Part shown: positions 23,045-33,233 of the stretch, in pieces
Position numbering within the stretch: the stretch's first letter is position 1
How the letters are laid out: each line of letters opens with the position of its first letter
Source of the DNA: Maniola hyperantus
Taxonomy: Eukaryota > Arthropoda > Insecta > Lepidoptera > Nymphalidae
Length of the DNA: 64,000 nt
Assembly: GCF_902806685.2 (NCBI RefSeq)
Contig: NC_048537.1
Location: 10,934,720-10,998,719 of the forward strand
Direction of reading: 5' to 3'
Notes under the pieces: model-generated
Told to the model about the DNA's origin: nothing
What the model saw: only the letters and a program-made list of their open reading frames with translations
Databases searched by the model: none
Made by a program: the position numbers and the translations under genes

Positions 23045-23297
23045 AGTTTTTTATTTTTATTCAGAGTCAAGTTAGCCCCTGACTGCCTGCCTGTTAGCAT
23101 CTGGTGGTAAGTGATGATACAGTCTACGACGGAAACGGGCTATAACCTAGAAGGGTTACCTGAAACTAGTCACGGCCGAAGCCTCCCACCAGACCAGACC
23201 AGAAATTCAGAAATAATAAAATTTCAAAGCCCTGCCAGGAATCGAACCCGGGACCTCTCACTAATAAGATCACAGTGCTTACCACAACGCCAGTCCT
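23045..23297 (-). mobile_element. tRNA-derived SINE, near full length
   Basis: Minus strand: head with A box (TGGCGTTGTGG) and B box within CCCGGGTTCGATTCCTGGCA, body GGTCTGGTCTGGTGGGAGGC, conserved ATCATCACTTACCACCAG, and 3' end TTGACTCTGAATAAAAATAA. Same family as the SINEs at 12252/14891 and 61684-62146. Confidence 0.8.
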
Positions 23298-23661
23298 TAC
23301 ATTCAAATTTTGTATGAATCTTGTATTTTGATCTGTTCAACTAGCGTTCTATCGAGGCGCTTCACAGTGTAGAAAATATGTTTCCATCTTAATTTTATGC
23401 GTAGATAGATCTATTTCCTGTGTACAATGACCTACTTTACCGCCACCCGTACCTATCGCCTTTTGAATGGGAAAGGAAAAAATATATTGTAGCAGTTATT
23501 CATCGAGATAACGCAAACGCGAGCTTTTTGACACCTTTGCATTAGACCACGATCTTACAGCCCACGCGGACACAATATGGGATTTGGGCGTACCTACCTA
23601 ACCTACGAGCTCCAGAAAATTTCTTAATCAGAGTCTACTTGTATAACTCAACCTATAGGTA

Positions 23662-24033
23662 TACTTACTTAAACAGATGGTATAATGATATGGTCACGTT
23701 TTATACCGGTTTAGAATAACAAGGACGCCCAGTTTGATTAACCTTTTTTTGGGTCTTATAGCACAAGTAAAGGAATAAATCCGAAAACTGTGAATTTGTG
23801 GTTACATCACAAAAATTTTTTTTCATGAACAAATAAATAGTATTTTCAAAAAGCAAAATAACCAAGTGGGGTATCATATAATAAGGGTTTACCGACCTGT
23901 AGGTACATTCTAAAATTGATTTTTATTTATTTTTATGCATAATAATAGCTTTTGATTTGTCGTGCTAAATGTCGAAAAATATACCCGAGTACGGAACCCT
24001 TGGTACGTGAGTCTTACTCGCACTTGAATGGTT
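23662..24033 (+). repeat. GGTTCCGTACC/TTGGCCGG-family repeat, rearranged subtype
   Basis: Shares with 16988-17337 the string ACTTAAACAGAT..GGTCACGTTTTATA, then GACGCCCAGTTTGATTAACC, AAGTAAAGGAATAAATCCGA and the end CCCGAGTACGGAACCCTTGG. The usual TTGGCCGG end has decayed to TTGAATGG. Confidence 0.6.
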
Positions 24034-24039
24034 TTTTTA

Positions 24040-24132
24040 AGTAAGCGGGTCACCTGATGTTAAGTGATCACTATCGCGCATGAACATTTGCAGCACCAGA
24101 GGGACCGCCAATGCGTGGACCTGAAAACTGTG
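24040..24132 (+). repeat. Interspersed repeat (GCAGCACCAGAGG..ACCGCC), copy 1
   Basis: GCGGGTCACCTGATGTTAAG and CATTTGCAGCACCAGAGGGA are shared with 46452-46560. Known to me as a recurrent lepidopteran repeat. The class is not certain. Confidence 0.5.
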
Positions 24133-24555
24133 GACGTGAAACGTTAGTAAGTATTGTTTTTAATGGTGTGGGTTAAGAGTTCTTAAGTATTTTATTGGGT
24201 TAGCTGATTCGTCGTCGTCGTTGACCTACCTTTAAGTTCCTAAGACCTACTATAACAGAATCAAATAAAAATTATTTATCAGTTTCCCCAAAATTTGTTT
24301 CCACGTCTATATGAAAAAGGTCATTTGGGAACATGCCAGATAGCACGAAAAAAAGTTAAAACGTACGTCCAAATTTCGACGTGTTTGTACGGACCCTTCT
24401 TCCGTAGTACCGGCAAAACTATGCCATTAAGTAATTTGGCGCTCTAATAGGTACGATGCTATAAAGCTGTGATAAAGATATGAAATCTAACAATGACTTT
24501 GTTGTATGTTATGCCCATTCTAAAAATGTCTCTAAGAGCATTTAACTATAGGTCA

Positions 24556-24673
24556 TCTAAATATGAAAATGAAAAAGTGCTGTTTGACTGACTGACTGAT
24601 CCATCAACGCACGGTTCAAACTACTGGATGATTTGTGTAGTACATGCGGACGAAATCGTGGGCATAAGCTATT
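24556..24673 (+). mobile_element. Helitron-like element, B-type, internally deleted
   Basis: CTAAATATGAAAATG start, GACTGACTGACTGATCC, CATCAACGCACGG, then a jump to the 3' hairpin ATGCGGACGAAATCGTGGGC and a decayed CTAT end. Confidence 0.6.
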
Positions 24674-25251
24674 CAGCTTACATACGAAAAATTACTGTAG
24701 TAATGTGCTCTACATAATGGGTAAAATAACAATAAATTGATTATATTATTTTTATCGAAAAAAAATTAAAGGATCATTTGCACAGAGGTTATAAGATAAG
24801 AGTCACGAACGGGTATTTATTATGTGTAAAGTTTTGATCAAAATTTATTGAACCCTGACTTGACTGAACTCATTTGGTTATCAACTTGAATAAAAATTGT
24901 ATTTTTTATTGTGCTTAAATCAAAGTTAAAACCAAAGCTTTAAGGGTTCTAAAGGGCTCACAACAAACTCAACCAGGTAAAAAATTAATGCAGTAGATAT
25001 CAGTCGCTGTGAAGCAACACAAAAGTTTTAATCGTAAAATTTTCATTCCCGTTATTTCAAGATGCTTTTCTTGAAAGTGCCATCTCAGTTCACACAGCGC
25101 CTACTGATACAGTGAGTAGGTACCTATCTAGTCGATAATCGATAAGCAATGCACACTGTTCAACAGCCGTACTAATAATAATATGCAACAACGCATTCGT
25201 CGTTGAAAATAATATAAGAAAGATTTATTTATTCACTATTGAATCATCTAC
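24674..25251. other. Non-coding DNA
   Basis: Segment 25120-25205 (ATCGATAAGCAATGC .. ACGCATTCGTCGTTG) resembles 42925-42985 (ATCGATAAGCAATGC .. TCGCTGCGGTCTTCGTTG) and may be a small repeat family. Nothing else is recognised. Confidence 0.35.
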
Positions 25252-25470
25252 CTATATGATGGTTGTGACTTTGTTCGCGTGGATGTAGGTTTTTTTAATC
25301 TTGTGAGAACTTTCTGATTTTTCAGGATTAATTAACATGTTATTGTCTCTCTCTAGGTTCTACTTATCCATGCAAAAAATCACGTCGATTCGTAGCTCTG
25401 TAGCGGCGCGCGAAAGGAAAAATGAATAAATCAACAAAGAAACACAATTTAGCTTTTACAATATGAGTAG
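25252..25470 (-). mobile_element. Helitron-like element, A-type, strongly decayed
   Basis: ATGATGGTTGTGACTTTGTT and CGCGTGGATGTAGGTTTTTT, ATCCATGCAAAAAATCACGT and TTTTACAATATGAGTAGTG keep the A-type order, but with many substitutions. Confidence 0.55.
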
Positions 25471-26245
25471 TGATTGTGACCTTTTCTTCACTAGGCTTTG
25501 CTCTCTGCTTCACCCGCAAGTTTAAGGTACAAGCCTCGGGCACGATATAGACACGTACCTATAACGTCGTTCAATTTAAAAGCAGCTGACTAGAGAATAA
25601 GCATGTCCACGCAAAACCGGGGCAAATCAGATAATATTAAGTATATACACCACCTCCCACTGTCCATTTTTTCGTTTTCTCCCTAAGTAAGCGTTAAGGT
25701 TGTCTGGAAGAGATCGCTATTTAGTGATGAGACCGCCTTTTTTAACTACTTTTTAAGATTTCTTTTTGTGCTTTGTGGTGCCATAAAGAATATACATACA
25801 TACAAAATATTACTTTGTGATAAAAACATGATCTCATAGTCAGATATCTTATGTGGAGGTAGCATGTTCTTTCTATTAGGTAGGTATAGCTATACATAAG
25901 AGCGTTTAAACGGAAACGAGAATAAACAACAATGAATACATTCACTTGACATACGGTTCAATTCAGCAACACTTGACATTTAGGATTTATTGAAACCCTG
26001 TATTTTTATTGCCTGACTGCACTAATAGGGCGTATTTCTTGGGCAATTCATGGAAAATAAACAGCAAACTTAGGTACTTTGCTATAATCTGCAAGAAAAG
26101 GGAAATTTATGTGGCTAAGTCACAGTATATTATGCATAGCGAAACACGAAGCACTGTATGCATATTGTAACGATGATCTAACGCGTTTCCGTTACTTTAC
26201 ATGCACAAAAATGTAATGATTAATAAATAGCCTCATCTGGTGACA

Positions 26246-26333
26246 GAAGGGCTGGCTCATATTTTGCGCAACCCGGCTGTCCAGCGCGAAAATGCAGCCA
26301 GTATTCTTGGCACCATTCCACGCATGATATGTA
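26246..26333 (+). pseudogene. Decayed fragment of the LINE-like C-terminal module
   Basis: One frame reads LRNPAVQRENAASILGTIPR, clearly related to RISLAIQRGNAASILGTMPR of the minus-strand frame at 8991-9371. A second frame just before it gives AGSYFAQ. A frameshift therefore splits the fragment. Only about 88 bp survive. Confidence 0.6.
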
Positions 26334-26373
26334 TGGTAAATAGGTAAGGCTAGCTTTGAGTTTTATTTTAATA

Positions 26374-26464
26374 CTAGCTGATGCCCACGACTTCGTCCGC
26401 GTGGATTTAGGTTTTTAAAAATCCCGTGGGAACTCTTTGATTTTCGGGATAAAAAGTAGCCTAT
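26374..26464 (-). mobile_element. Helitron-like element, A-type, 3' half (split by LTR element)
   Basis: CTAG at 26374-26377, hairpin CCCACGACTTCGTCCGCGTGG, GATTTTCGGGATAAAAAGTA then GCCTAT, where the 11.2-kb element begins. It continues without loss at 37666 (CTATGTCCTTCCCCGGGATG). The duplicated CTAT (26461-26464 and 37666-37669) is the target-site duplication. Confidence 0.85.
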
Positions 26465-26717
26465 TGTAGGCAACACAGAAAACCTGCCATCTGTCACCCG
26501 TGAGTGGAGGTGTGACAGCGCGCGGAAAAAAAAGAGGAACGATATAAAAGTAATTAAGCGAGATATAAGTACTAGGTGATTAATTAAGCTAGATATAAAC
26601 TAAGTGGATGTGACAAGTGTACCTGAATATAAGACTGTGGACATTGGAACTGCGTTTGATTCATACTAGGGTCATCCCAAGACTAATAAACCCGGATTGG
26701 AGGTTAAGTTGTTTATA
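26465..26717 (+). repeat. 5' LTR, 253 bp
   Basis: Begins TGTAGGCAACACAGAAAACC and ends GGTTAAGTTGTTTATA. The 5' end is TG, but the 3' end is TA, not the canonical CA. The junction with CTAT on the far side fixes this end. Contains TATAAAAG at 26543-26550 and AATAAA at 26685-26690. Confidence 0.85.
26543..26550 (+). promoter_or_regulatory. TATA box in 5' LTR
   Basis: TATAAAAG, about 140 bp upstream of the AATAAA signal in the same LTR. The spacing fits a U3-R arrangement. The matching box in the 3' LTR is at 37491-37498. Confidence 0.55.
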
Positions 26718-26735
26718 TCAGAAGATTGGATATGA
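26718..26735 (+). promoter_or_regulatory. Possible primer-binding site
   Basis: The sequence just inside the 5' LTR is TCAGAAGATTGGATATG. It partly resembles the tRNA-Leu type site (TGTCAGAAG..GGGAT) that I recall from some insect Gypsy elements, but it lacks a clean TGG start. Weak call. Confidence 0.3.
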
Positions 26736-26918
26736 TTCATGCCCAAAAATGCGGGTCTATCCTGGAAGATGTTAAAAGTGCCTGTACAAGACGCATAGCA
26801 ACATATTTATTAGGTACTTATATCGGAAATTATATGAAGAAACCTACCTGAACGAATAACAAAGTGAATATGAAATATATACAAACTGCAATGGTGCTAC
26901 ACTATTACTTTGGGAGTA

Positions 26919-26972
26919 CTTGAGTAGACCTGTATCGAGTTGGAGGGCTTGTCTCCAACGCAACTACTCAAG
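26919..26972 (+). other. Two-tier stem-loop in the leader of the LTR element
   Basis: Outer stem CTTGAGTAG (26919-26927) with CTACTCAAG (26964-26972). Inner stem GTTGGAG (26939-26945) with CTCCAAC (26953-26959) around loop GGCTTGT. All pairs are Watson-Crick. It lies about 200 nt after the 5' LTR, where LTR retroelements commonly keep packaging or dimerisation signals. That role is inferred. Confidence 0.5.
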
Positions 26973-28902
26973 AGATTGGTTTGAGGAAAGCACCTTGCAC
27001 TGTCTGGAACAAGCAGAAGTACGTAGGTCGATGGGTCCAATGCATCCATAGGTTGTATTGAAACGGTGAATCTGTGTACTTACCTTCTTACAGTGGATGT
27101 TCATTAAAGCATGGGTGAATATTAAGAGTGCCTAATGTTAGATTACTGCATCAAAATACCTAAGTAGGTATTTGATAAGTTACAATATTACCAATTGATA
27201 CTTTTAGAACAGAGTAAGTGAAGGCTATAATTATTAATAGTAAGTAGATATCAGCATTATGACTTATTTGAGAGTTCAAAGTAAGGGATTATAGTTTTGT
27301 TCTGACCGCTTTAATGGATTATTATGTAGGGACATACCTAGCCCAAGATTTGATCTATGAAGTTATAAGTAGTATTAGTATTCATTTCAAGACTGGATGC
27401 AACGCACCGTAGTACTAACACCTTGTATTTTAAAATCGAAATAAGGTAATAAGTGATATGAAATACTTTAAACCAAATAGGCACCTACCTATATTAAAGT
27501 AGAATCAAGAAAACAATTAGATTATTATGTAGGTAAGTACTTGATACATGAGCTAGTGTAGAAATATAAAAAATTGAGTTTATTTGCTAGAATGTGGTAC
27601 AATTTGGTCTTAAATCTGTTTTGATCTAACACATTCAACCAATAACTGAGTGTGCAAATTATTACCTATAGTACATTATCATAGCATAATAAAATGTGAA
27701 AATTTAGAATGAATATCTACTTAACTTTATCTATCTAGGAAGTAATGTTAACAATATAATTTTATTCAAGTCTTAATTTAAATCATTCAACAATCATTTT
27801 AAAAAAAGAAATATGTACATGTGCTTTAGTTAAAAATAGAAATAATAATCTTACAATAACAACGGTCATATCTACATCAATGGGTCAATCAATGGTTTTA
27901 GTGCAAAATTTGGGTTATATACAGGGGTCTGATATAATCAAGTAGGTATGTACTTGATACTGGTGTCACTTAAATGAAATATTTCCGAGATTATTCAACT
28001 GTTACCATTTTTTTCATGTTTTGACAACTTTTCTGATGATGTCCACGACCCTGTGACCCCGACTTGACGATGAGGTCGACGAATGTGAGATGAACAAGTG
28101 GTTTTGGCCTGCATCTGTGGTGGAGAAGTGCACATAACCTTCAAGTTGTGATTGGAAGCAGTCATGTACCTGCATGGATCGGATAAGAACACAGTAACTC
28201 TTGGTGTGAGGCCTGTTGTAATGATACAAAAGAAAAAAAAGCCATCCCGGCCTGCCTCATTATGATGGAGGCTGTAACCTCAAGGTATTGTTATGTAATA
28301 CAGTAATAAGAAGGTAAGAAACATCTGAATACTACTATGGTTAATTGAGGCAAATCTAGTTTACCTAGTAACTAAAATAAAGTCTTAAAACTTTGAATTG
28401 AATAGTCTCAATATGAGTAGTTATTCTTCTTTAATTAAATAATTACATACTTAACTATACACATAGTAATATTTTAGTACAATTTAAGGATAGAATGCCT
28501 GAAATATGTGTCAGGTGCATGTGTTTTCATTACCTACCATTTAATGTAAGATTTTTGGATTTGGGTCTATGGTAGGCATGGTATGGTTGTGAGAATGATA
28601 GACAGTGATAGGGAGACTAATAGAGTCGATTGCCAGATGCACCCATTGAATACCTATCTACCGACTGAATAGTCTGTATTATGTACTGACAGACATAGAT
28701 CAACCCGCAGGCCCTGCATAATCAAATATGATTTGAGTTCTCTACTAAGCTACTACTGGACATAAAGAAAAGATTTTGGAAAATTAGACCTGGGGTGGAT
28801 CAGCTAATAAATAATTAATTGGTCCACTAGATAAAGTAGGTAACATTGAACCTATTTTGAATCTGTAGGTTTACTTATTCGACCAAATTAGAGTTATTAA
28901 AC
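26973..28902. other. Non-coding interior of the LTR element, left part
   Basis: No open frame longer than about 70 codons and no retroviral motif on either strand. Overlapping minus-strand frames near 28000-28230 have no recognisable domain. No known repeat family of the window occurs inside this part, unlike the flanks. Confidence 0.5.
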
Positions 28903-28904
28903 TA

Positions 28905-28931
28905 GCGGCACGCTATGATGGCCGGTTTGAC
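28905..28931 (+). repeat. Left terminal inverted repeat of the mariner element
   Basis: Begins GCGGCACGCTATGATGG and ends CGGTTTGAC. Perfect complement of 31042-31068. Preceded by TA. Confidence 0.85.
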
Positions 28932-29473
28932 GTTTGTCCGCTCATGAAGTTCCGTATTAATTGATAACGACTTTGAAGGAAATAATTGTATTACTTTATT
29001 GACGATAGTGATGTGCAGAGATTCATAAATTTTATCGAATGTAGTTTTAGGTTTAGGACTCAAAATTTATTTATTAAATTGATTTCTTAAATGTATACAA
29101 GTGTAGAAAAATCAGTTTGCACCATTTAAGGGGTGAATGTACTTGTGAATATGAACAATTTTCACTATGTGGACAAACCTCTGAAATCGCAAAAAAATAT
29201 CAATAAATTTTTAAAAATGGAATCTAATACGATCGTCACATAGGATCGCTGGCTAGCACAACTACTACCTCCGGCAAACTCGCGTCAATGCTCAATGCAA
29301 AACAAAGCAGTTTCGAATTGACGTTGCTTCGAAAAGTATAAACTGTCAGTGCAATGCGATTGTGATATAGTTTTGACCTGGCTTTGGATTTCAAATATTG
29401 ATACTGCATTACTGTTGACCCTTGCTCGTTAATTTGGACTCTGTTCAAGCCCTTTGTTGTGGATTTCGTCGAT

Positions 29474-30814
29474 ATGACCGAACGTACGCAGAGAACTGTT
29501 CTAAATAGTCAGACACGTGAGTTCCTAATACGCCTTCGTAACTATTTCGATCGTGAAGCTCAAAATGGAGGGCCAATTTTACCTATAACGTCAGTGGTTG
29601 AACGCGTAGCTGATGCGCTTAATATTGGACAACGAACTGTTAGACGGATAACTAAAAAAAAATATGGCGAGACTGGCACAGAAGAAAATAAACTTCACAC
29701 ACCAAAAAAGAGAAAACGAGCAAAACCAGTCGTAGGCATCGATAGCTTTGATGCCGATGCTATCCGAAGACATGTTTACGGCTACTATTTACAGAAGGAG
29801 TATCCAACAAGAAAAAAGTTGGTGCATTCACTGAAGGAAGCTGGATTATTCTTCGGTGGGGAAAGTTCTTTAACGAAGATTTTGAAGACCATTGGATTTC
29901 GATACAAAAAATGTAACAAACGCAAAATATTGATGGAAAGATTTGATATAGCGATGGCAAGGTATACTTTTTTACGGCAAGTGAAAGAAATCAAAAATTG
30001 GCAAAATGTTGTGTTCTTGGATGAAACATGGCTTAATGCTAACCATACTGTAGGCCGTTCTTGGAACGATGACACAGCAGCATCTACTTCCAAAGTTCCT
30101 GTAGGAAAAGGATCGCGACTTATAATTTGTCACGCCGGAACCATCAACGGGTTTGTCGAAGGTTCTCTCATGGCTTTTGCGTCAAAAACCACTGGAGACT
30201 ATCATGAAGACATGAATGGAGAAAAGTTTACTGAATGGTTTACCTCAATGTTGTGTAGCCTCCCTGAACCATCTATTATAATTATGGACAACGCCCCATA
30301 CCACTCGATGCAAATTGACAAGCCACCTGCCCAATCCCAAAAGAAAGCTGATATCGTCGCATGGCTTCGTAAAAATGGCGTAGATGCAAACATGAATATG
30401 TTAAAAGCGGAATTAGTACGTCTTTTAAAAGAAAACAAACCAACCAAGATCCGATACGTCATTGACGAAATAGCATTAGAACATGGGCACAGAGTTATAC
30501 GGTTACCGCCTTACCATTGTGAGTATAATGCGATTGAGTTGGTGTGGGCTCAAATTAAGGGATATGCTGCAAGACACAATACAGAACCCCCATTTACCAC
30601 AAAAAAAATGCTAAAATTATTAGAAGAAGCTTGTGAACATGTGACTAAAGGAGACTGGGAAAAGGTTGTGAATAGAACTGTTAAATTAATAAGGGAAGAT
30701 TATGAAAGAGATGTGAAAATAGATAATATTATAGAAAACGAACATATAATTATTAATGTATGTGATGATAGCAGTGACGACAGTGAAAATAGTAGTATGG
30801 ACGAATCTGATTAA
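29474..30814 (+). CDS. Tc1/mariner (IS630-type) transposase, DD82E
   Basis: A 446-residue enzyme that would cut and rejoin the element ends by the DDE mechanism in the nucleus. I start at the ATG at 29474 (MTERTQRTVLNSQTREFL): the upstream in-frame codons contain no ATG before a stop at 29399. Residues ~1-70 and ~90-150 look like paired helix-turn-helix DNA-binding regions (TSVVERVADALNIGQRTVRR; KKLVHSLKEAGLFFGGESSL). Between them KKRKRAKP (78 on) is a likely nuclear localisation signal. Catalytic residues: D183 (VVFLDETWLNANH), D272 (IIIMDNAPYHS) and E355 (PPYHCEYNAIELVWAQIKGY). The second D and E are separated by 82 residues, against 34-41 in classical Tc1 and mariner. The extra ~45 residues (ADIVAWLRKNGV .. 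MLKAELVRLLKENKP) look like a helical SAP/HeH-type module. The C terminus is acidic and Ser-rich (DDSSDDSENSSMDESD). No frameshift or premature stop. Confidence 0.92.
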   Translation: MTERTQRTVLNSQTREFLIRLRNYFDREAQNGGPILPITSVVERVADALNIGQRTVRRITKKKYGETGTEENKLHTPKKRKRAKPVVGIDSFDADAIRRHVYGYYLQKEYPTRKKLVHSLKEAGLFFGGESSLTKILKTIGFRYKKCNKRKILMERFDIAMARYTFLRQVKEIKNWQNVVFLDETWLNANHTVGRSWNDDTAASTSKVPVGKGSRLIICHAGTINGFVEGSLMAFASKTTGDYHEDMNGEKFTEWFTSMLCSLPEPSIIIMDNAPYHSMQIDKPPAQSQKKADIVAWLRKNGVDANMNMLKAELVRLLKENKPTKIRYVIDEIALEHGHRVIRLPPYHCEYNAIELVWAQIKGYAARHNTEPPFTTKKMLKLLEEACEHVTKGDWEKVVNRTVKLIREDYERDVKIDNIIENEHIIINVCDDSSDDSENSSMDESD

Positions 30815-30920
30815 TTATGGCCTTTTGTGGCACCTTTTTCGGTATCTTTTGTATTCATATGTTTCTTGTGTGCATATAAAGTATGTATATTCATTTTCGT
30901 TCAAATATTCAGTTCGTTCA

Positions 30921-30935
30921 AATAAATTAAATAAA
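30921..30935 (+). terminator. Polyadenylation signal of the transposase gene
   Basis: AATAAATTAAATAAA about 107 bp after the stop codon and 107 bp before the right TIR. Position fits 3' end formation inside the element. Confidence 0.55.
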
Positions 30936-31041
30936 CATATACATTTTTGTTTTATTAAACCTATTTAATCAGGTACAAAAACAAAACTTAATTGTTTTTT
31001 GTTCGAGAATAAATTGACATTCCACATCACTATTGTAATGT

Positions 31042-31068
31042 GTCAAACCGGCCATCATAGCGTGCCGC
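31042..31068 (-). repeat. Right terminal inverted repeat of the mariner element
   Basis: Starts GTCAAACCGGCC and ends CATAGCGTGCCGC. Perfect complement of 28905-28931. Followed by TA. Confidence 0.85.
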
Positions 31069-31072
31069 TAGT

Positions 31073-33233
31073 GTAGATTACTTTGAATACCTAGTAAGTA
31101 TAGGGTATGAAATATCAGGTTTGAATTAATCTAACTATGTACATACCAGAAACAGAAAGACATACAACACTCATGCTCACGAAAGTAGCCATGTGGATGT
31201 TGGAATTTTATTTGATTCTTATACCAATAAAATTTATATTAAGTGCTAGTATGTACTTTTGTTCCGTTTGCTCACCCTTGTGGAAATTATAAATTACATT
31301 TGCTGCAACCACCATTTAAGGAGAGGTGAGGTTATGAAAGGAAAATGAATTGAATCATTATTATATTAACCTAAAGTGAATTTAACTGATCAGATCAGAT
31401 GAAAATAAATAAATGGACTTGAATTAAAATATTTATTTATCAGCATAACAGTGGTTCTTTCAAATGTTCTTAGAGTTTTATAATTAAAAAAGGTAAAATT
31501 ATGTGAGCTATCACATTCATATAAAGTCACTAGTAGCTGACATCCTCTTATACTAATAGATGACATGCATTCGTGATTTTTAGAATTTGGAAAATAAAAA
31601 TAATAATAAAATAAAAACACGTTTCCACTTCTCATGCTCGTAAGGTTCTATTTTACGCAGGCTATAAGAGGACTAAAGTGCGTTTCATGCTGTTATGCAC
31701 AAGGTATTTAGAGGTAAACAACAGTCTCTCTGAATGACATATGGATGAGAAAGAATTTATGTAATTTCTATGGTGCCAGTGAACTTTTGCACTTGTATTG
31801 AGGTTGCGACCTATACCTACCTACAAACTCATTACAGCACCCTCATTTAATCCCTACTCTTTTCGGTCAATCTATAGATATGTACTTATAGTAATATTAT
31901 ATTGTTACATTTCCTCGCAATCGAAGTGAAAATCAGTGTTTATAACTCGGCTCAAGTGGCTTGTTTGGTGCCCTTGTTGTACAATCTGCTTTCATAAATC
32001 AAAGCCTTTAGGTACTTACTACCTCGAAAAACACACACTGAACAACAGGTTAACTACCAAGTACATCATATTTACTGTTGTTATTATTGGATTGGCTTAC
32101 CAACTTAATAGATGATACTATCTGCTGTAATAATAGAAATTAGAAAGAAATACTAAGGTACGAAGTTCAATTTTTATGTACGAGTAAAGGAAACTTTAAA
32201 ACATGTGTCTCTAATAACAAAAGAGAGTTACGAAGGTGTTATTAAATGAAGCGGCAATGACTGTGGCAATGTTATGTATAACAGGGTCTGGATTGTTGTA
32301 TTTCTTTATATAGCCTACTAACACATAATTTTATCATATCGTTGTTTCTCGGGTATAAATAATGCACGAATAATTCGATCTCTGACTTAGGTTTAGATCT
32401 GAAATAAGAAATGAAATTGTCAGTATACAGAGAAGTGTAAATCTTAACCTTGCAAGCCCCATCGGATAAATAGTGGAGAAACGGATTCCCTACCTTTACT
32501 GCCCAAATTTTGACTAGCTATTTGACTTTGGAAAAAGGAGCTTATGAGATGCATATTTTTACTAAATAAATAAATTATTAATATAATTATTATAAACAAA
32601 AGACGGATTTGTCTCTTGTGTGTGTGCCCTTAAATTATATTAAAATTTCAAACGAGTTGCACAATTATTATCACCTGCAGACATTACACGTAGGGCGATT
32701 GTCTAAAACCTGCATCAATCATTATTGTTCTGATTGGCTGAATTTGTGCGATTCTTGTTGCAACAATGCATTGTGGCCAATAGTAAGCGAGCATTAACCA
32801 ATCAGAGATGATTGCGATCGTGACATTGTAGCTGTCAAACAACCGCGGTAGAGCCCACGGTGAACTAAAGATATTTACTACTGTAGATACTCCACAAATA
32901 GTTGAGAATATCGATTTGAGTGTTGAGTTCAATAGTCTCGATAACTAGTCTTTCAAATCATTAATCAAATTACTGAAAGCCATAAAGCAAATTAAGAAGA
33001 AGATTAATCAAATGAGATATTAAGGGAGCAAACACTTAGCGGGTTTGCCATAAACGTTGACACTATAATATTCATTCTATTGACTGTACACAAATAATCG
33101 CTTCTGGTGGCTGTCTTGGGGAAGCTAATAAAAAAAAAATGGTGTTTAATATTGTTATGATATAACGTGTCATTGTTATGAATGTGATTATTATTTTTAG
33201 ACTCTAAACGAACTGACAACCAGTGAATAAGAG
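31073..33233. other. Non-coding interior of the LTR element, middle part
   Basis: No gene. At about 32695-32830 an imperfect inverted repeat pairs ATCATTATTGTTCTGATTGG with ACCAATCAGAGATGATTG, placing two CCAAT-type boxes in opposite orientation; it may be a small MITE. Confidence 0.45.

Larger units (their letters stand above)
28905..31068 (+). mobile_element. Intact Tc1/mariner-superfamily transposon (DD82E)
   Basis: Terminal inverted repeats at 28905-28931 and 31042-31068 are perfect 27-bp complements (outer GCGGCACGCTATGATGG), flanked by TA at 28903-28904 and 31069-31070. The outer AC/GT also match, so TIR limits could be 2-4 bp wider. One uninterrupted transposase gene lies inside, with a polyadenylation signal after it. 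Perfect TIRs and an open ORF suggest a recently active, possibly autonomous element. It is nested in the LTR element and so is younger than it. Confidence 0.9.

Noticed and set aside
29459..29473. Upstream GTG as the transposase start
   Set aside because: Animal genes initiate at ATG. The first in-frame ATG is at 29474 and the N-terminal domain begins after it.
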